A stretch of DNA of 8,191 nt from Kordiimonadaceae bacterium (GTDB taxonomy: Bacteria; Pseudomonadota; Alphaproteobacteria; Sphingomonadales; Kordiimonadaceae): NCBI GenBank assembly GCA_016763495.1, contig JAESTR010000130.1, forward strand, positions 1 to 8,191, read 5' to 3'. The translations under genes were made by a program, and so were the position numbers. The notes beneath the pieces were generated by a model. That model did no database searches. It had not been told where the DNA came from and saw only the letters and a list, made by a program, of their open reading frames with translations. Positions 6,419 through 8,191 of the stretch are shown here, one piece after another; the first letter of the stretch is position 1, and each line of letters begins with the position of its first letter.

Positions 6419-6431
6419 AATAGTTTGCGCC

Positions 6432-6459
6432 ATCATGCTGCGCGGCACCCTTCTGTCAA
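6432..6459 (-). promoter_or_regulatory. Promoter for the lgt operon
   Basis: On the minus strand a perfect -35 TTGACA (6454-6459) is followed after 16 bases by CATGAT (6432-6437), four of six for the -10. Transcription would start near 6425, leaving a leader of about 20 bases with the GAGG site. The perfect -35 may compensate for the weak -10. Confidence 0.5.
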
Positions 6460-6538
6460 GTGAAAGCATCAAGTATGCCACTACACACCAAGTTATGCAG
6501 GCCTGTGTCCCAGTTGTGGAGGGCAGCATCAAAGACTG

Positions 6539-6547
6539 TGCTATAAT
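6539..6547 (+). promoter_or_regulatory. Extended -10 promoter for the 128-residue gene
   Basis: TGCTATAAT is a perfect extended -10 element (TG, one base, TATAAT). No good -35 lies at 16-18 bases, as is usual for extended -10 promoters. Transcription would begin near 6554, about 32 bases before the ATG at 6586. It is divergent from the lgt promoter. Confidence 0.6.
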
Positions 6548-6585
6548 GCCTTGTCTATGAATAGGTGGGATGTTGGTTTCGGTAG

Positions 6586-6972
6586 ATGGGCAATATAGCG
6601 ACTTTATGGGGACACTTAAGTCAGGGGCAGGCCTCAGTATGGAAGTCCTATAGTTCGGCATACACCAAAGACATGCATTTTAGTCATGGCCACGGTAAAT
6701 ATCTGATAGATACAAAGGGTGTTCATTTTCAGCTTTTTCATGGCAGGGAGACACTCATCCGTTTTTCCACAATTGATAAAATAGAACTTGTTCGCAGGCA
6801 CGCTGGGAGTTTTACCATGGATAATTTTATCGCCAAAATCACATGGACGCATGAGAGTGTGCTTCTTGATAGTGGATTTGTGTTTGCCAAAAATGATATT
6901 GAAAACGGAAAAATCATTCATAATATAGCTTGGTTTTTACACCGACTTTGCCCGGTTGTCTGCGAGGGGTGA
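6586..6972 (+). CDS. Uncharacterised 128-residue protein, possibly PH-like fold
   Basis: I do not recognise a named family. There is no signal peptide or membrane segment, so the protein is probably cytosolic. The central part (about residues 30-95) has an alternating-strand look: a turn HGHGKY, then YLIDTKGVHFQLF, a short polar turn, TLIRFSTIDKIELVRRHAG, MDNFIAKITW, VLLDSGFVFAK. This is followed by a C-terminal helix (about 105-121). Several beta strands capped by one helix, with a Ser-Thr-Ile-x-x-Ile segment leading into His-Ala-Gly, resembles small PH-domain-like bacterial proteins, but this is a by-eye impression. The ATG at 6586 directly follows an in-frame TAG and has only a poor Shine-Dalgarno; ATG 6673 is an alternative. 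The extended -10 promoter upstream supports expression. It may be co-transcribed with ubiK, 124 bases downstream. Confidence 0.7.
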   Translation: MGNIATLWGHLSQGQASVWKSYSSAYTKDMHFSHGHGKYLIDTKGVHFQLFHGRETLIRFSTIDKIELVRRHAGSFTMDNFIAKITWTHESVLLDSGFVFAKNDIENGKIIHNIAWFLHRLCPVVCEG

Positions 6973-7096
6973 GAATTTTAGCCCCAAAATGATGCGACAA
7001 CTCGCCCATTGCATTTGCGGTGTGATTAGCCCATATCAGCGTGGTGGGTGAAAATCCTGCCGCAAGCGATGTGTCGCTCGAAAGAAGGAAAGCCCG

Positions 7097-7345
7097 ATGC
7101 AAACGACTAACAAATTCATGGATGATATGGCTAAATTGGCCACTGGTGCTGTAGGCGCAGCCCATAGCATTAAGGGCGAATTTGAAGATGTTTATCGTGC
7201 GTGGCTTGATAAACAGTTGGCCGGTATGGACCTTGTTTCACGTAAAGAGTTTGAAATTGTGCGCGATTTGGTCGAAAAAGCACGTGATGAAAATGATGAT
7301 TTACGGGCTGAAATTGAGATTTTGAAGAAGAAAGTTAACAAATAG
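7097..7345 (+). CDS. ubiK: UbiK family ubiquinone biosynthesis accessory factor (BMFP domain)
   Basis: UbiK proteins (formerly YqiC, membrane fusogenic BMFP family) are small coiled-coil proteins that assist aerobic ubiquinone biosynthesis together with UbiJ in E. coli and have membrane fusion activity in vitro. The 82-residue product matches in size and plan: an amphipathic N-terminal part with KFMDDMAKLATGAVGAAHSI (6-25), then a charged helix DLVSRKEFEIVRDLVEKARD (45-64) with a short C-terminal coiled coil DLRAEIEILKKKV (68-80). The conserved V-S-R-x-E-F-E pattern is clear. AAGGAA (7085-7090) is a good ribosome binding site. A five-pair hairpin AGCGA-TGTG-TCGCT (7065-7078) lies in the leader. 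In alphaproteobacteria this gene commonly precedes a YbjN gene, as here. Confidence 0.9.
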   Translation: MQTTNKFMDDMAKLATGAVGAAHSIKGEFEDVYRAWLDKQLAGMDLVSRKEFEIVRDLVEKARDENDDLRAEIEILKKKVNK

Positions 7346-7368
7346 CCGCTAAAACGGCAGTTTTGCGT
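7345..7368 (+). terminator. Weak possible terminator after ubiK
   Basis: GCCG-CTAAAA-CGGC (7345-7358) followed by AGTTTTG could act as a short terminator. Alternatively, CGC with AAAAC (7347-7355, one bulged T) pairs with GTTTTGCG (7360-7367). Neither is strong, so readthrough into the YbjN gene is possible. Confidence 0.3.
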
Positions 7369-7375
7369 AAAGTTA

Positions 7376-7485
7376 ATATCCACAGAATCAAAACTTTAGA
7401 AAGCCTTTGTAACAAGCTGTTTTCACGCCTAAAATAGCTGCATTCGAATGCAGAGTTTAACAAGTTTTCCACAGTTAAATCCACA
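7376..7485 (+). promoter_or_regulatory. Cluster of three DnaA-box-like sequences
   Basis: Against TTATCCACA: ATATCCACA (7376-7384) and TTTTCCACA (7465-7473) each have one mismatch, and AAATCCACA (7477-7485) has two. All face the same way, and the last two are 12 bases apart. The setting is AT-rich. Such clusters occur at replication origins and at DnaA-regulated promoters; neither is proven here, and no dnaA, hemE or par genes are in view. Confidence 0.35.
7438..7453. repeat. Perfect 16-base palindrome
   Basis: CTGCATTCGAATGCAG equals its own reverse complement without a spacer. It sits between the first and second DnaA-box-like sites and does not precede a T-run, so an operator-type protein binding site is likelier than a terminator. 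The binding protein is unknown. Confidence 0.55.
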
Positions 7486-7538
7486 GATATTTTCAATATT
7501 AACTAATATTTCCTTGCCTCTGGGAAAGACTGTAGGCA

Positions 7539-7552
7539 CACTATATTTAGTG
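7539..7552. repeat. Palindromic motif CACTATATTTAGTG
   Basis: CACTA-TATT-TAGTG has five-base arms and closely resembles the palindrome at 4080-4094. It lies 67 bases before the first possible start of the YbjN gene (ATG 7619) and 130 before the preferred GTG (7682). Confidence 0.4.
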
Positions 7553-7668
7553 TTGATCAAACGAGGACGATCTATATTTCGTGGTTTTGGTTAAATAAGT
7601 TTAGGCGCTGACTAGCAAATGTCTCTGCTGGTTCATCGTCCAGTAGTAACATCTCGAAGCAGCACTCC

Positions 7669-7674
7669 AGGGGG
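7669..7674 (+). promoter_or_regulatory. Ribosome binding site favouring the GTG start of the YbjN gene
   Basis: AGGGGG ends seven bases before GTG 7682-7684. The competing in-frame ATG 7619 has only TAGG at a long distance. The choice is probable, not certain. Confidence 0.5.
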
Positions 7675-7681
7675 ATTAGAG

Positions 7682-8191
7682 GTGACGTCACTTAATACCG
7701 GGCACTCTGATACAAGTAGCGTAAATCCAGTAGATATGGCCGAGCAATTGGCCGGTGCAAATGACTGGGCAGTAGAACGCCAAGGCGACGACGAATTAAC
7801 CATGTTTATCTCGGGGGAGTATACAGACCTCCAACTACGTGTGTTTTGGCGTGAAGACTTTAAAACACTACAATTCGCGTGCTTGTTTGACTTGAAAGTA
7901 CCAGAAGGCCGGATGCCTGATGTTTATCAGACGATCGGTATGATTAACGAACGGATGTGGATTGGCCATTTTGAATATTGGTCAGAAGAAAATGCATTAT
8001 TATACCGCCATGCAAGCCTTGCTAATGACCCCATGTTAGGGGGAATTGGAGAAGACCATTTGGTTACCATGGTGGAAACAGCGCTTGGGGAGTGCGAACG
8101 CTTCTACCCGGTGTTCCAGTTCGTTATGTGGGGCGGACAATCACCGGAAGAGGCAATTGAAGCGGCTATGCTGGAATGCGCGGGGAGCGCC
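7682..8191 (+). CDS. YbjN domain-containing protein, reaching the window edge
   Basis: YbjN-domain proteins have a fold like type III secretion chaperones. E. coli YbjN has been linked to motility, biofilm and stress phenotypes, and the molecular role of the alphaproteobacterial members is unknown. The 170 visible codons show the family pattern: NPVDMAEQLAGANDWAVERQ (15-34), DLQLRVFWREDFKTLQFACLFD (50-71), MINERMWIGHFEYWSEENALLYRHASL (87-113), ETALGECERFYPVFQFVMWGG (133-153) and SPEEAIEAAMLECAGSA at the end. Related proteins end at about this point, so probably little more than the stop codon lies outside. An in-frame ATG at 7619 would add 21 residues of unremarkable sequence; GTG 7682 is preferred for its ribosome binding site and family length. 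A proC gene often follows in related genomes, but that lies outside this window. Confidence 0.9.
   Translation, partial: MTSLNTGHSDTSSVNPVDMAEQLAGANDWAVERQGDDELTMFISGEYTDLQLRVFWREDFKTLQFACLFDLKVPEGRMPDVYQTIGMINERMWIGHFEYWSEENALLYRHASLANDPMLGGIGEDHLVTMVETALGECERFYPVFQFVMWGGQSPEEAIEAAMLECAGSA

Larger units (their letters stand above)
7346..7681. other. AT-rich intergenic region between ubiK and the YbjN-domain gene
   Basis: These 336 bases contain no convincing gene apart from an optional N-terminal extension of the YbjN gene from ATG 7619. They hold three DnaA-box-like sequences, a 16-base perfect palindrome, a very AT-rich stretch (about 7474-7512, with AATATT twice), a second 14-base palindromic motif (7539-7552) and one GAATC site (7385-7389) fitting the GANTC methylation sequence of CcrM. 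No canonical promoter for the YbjN gene stands out. Confidence 0.6.

Noticed and set aside
6406..6420. TTG at 6420 as the lgt start
   Set aside because: It overlaps the Shine-Dalgarno of the ATG at 6405 and would add five residues not typical of Lgt.
6914..7165. 83-residue minus-strand reading frame across the 6586 gene and ubiK
   Set aside because: It is antisense to two supported genes and has no start signals.
1..8191. CRISPR arrays, tRNAs, rRNAs, transposases or phage genes
   Set aside because: No regularly spaced repeats, cloverleaf-type sequences or mobile-element proteins were seen on either strand.

Overview
The window looks like a chromosomal housekeeping stretch of a free-living alphaproteobacterium of moderate GC content, close to half by eye. 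The reason is the gene set. lgt, an NDUFAF7/MidA-type methyltransferase, pgeF, prs and rplY lie in that order on the minus strand, and a UbiK (BMFP) gene followed by a YbjN-domain gene lies on the plus strand. Both arrangements are, to my knowledge, common in alphaproteobacteria. I cannot fix the genus; a Kordiimonadales-like lineage is only a guess.

Layout, left to right. Positions 1-553 hold most of rplY (minus strand, C-terminal end outside the window). Positions 554-1004 hold no gene, but contain a hairpin in the presumed rplY leader and a likely promoter for the next gene. Positions 1005-1988 (plus strand) encode an exported two-lobed, retropepsin-like predicted aspartic protease whose second catalytic Asp is replaced by Ala. 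It is convergent with prs (2079-3011, minus), and a terminator lies between them. Positions 3012-3259 hold no gene, but end in a strong rightward terminator with no rightward gene before it, which hints at a small RNA. pgeF (3260-4039, minus) follows, then an unusually long 408-base gap rich in inverted repeats, then the methyltransferase and lgt, which overlap by four bases. A divergent intergenic region near 6406-6585 carries promoters in both directions. To its right are a 128-residue uncharacterised protein (6586-6972), ubiK (7097-7345), a 336-base AT-rich intergenic region with three DnaA-box-like sites and two palindromes, and a YbjN-domain gene (7682 to the window edge), which probably lacks only its stop codon or little more.

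The genes cover envelope lipoprotein maturation (Lgt), peptidoglycan precursor proofreading (PgeF), PRPP synthesis (Prs), translation (L25), ubiquinone biosynthesis support (UbiK) and possibly respiratory complex assembly (the methyltransferase, by analogy with NDUFAF7). No CRISPR array, tRNA, rRNA, transposase or phage gene was seen. The least ordinary parts are the aspartic protease-like gene lodged between prs and rplY, the orphan rightward terminator at 3240-3261, the repeat-rich gap at 4040-4447 and the DnaA-box/palindrome region at 7376-7552. None amounts to a clear new system.
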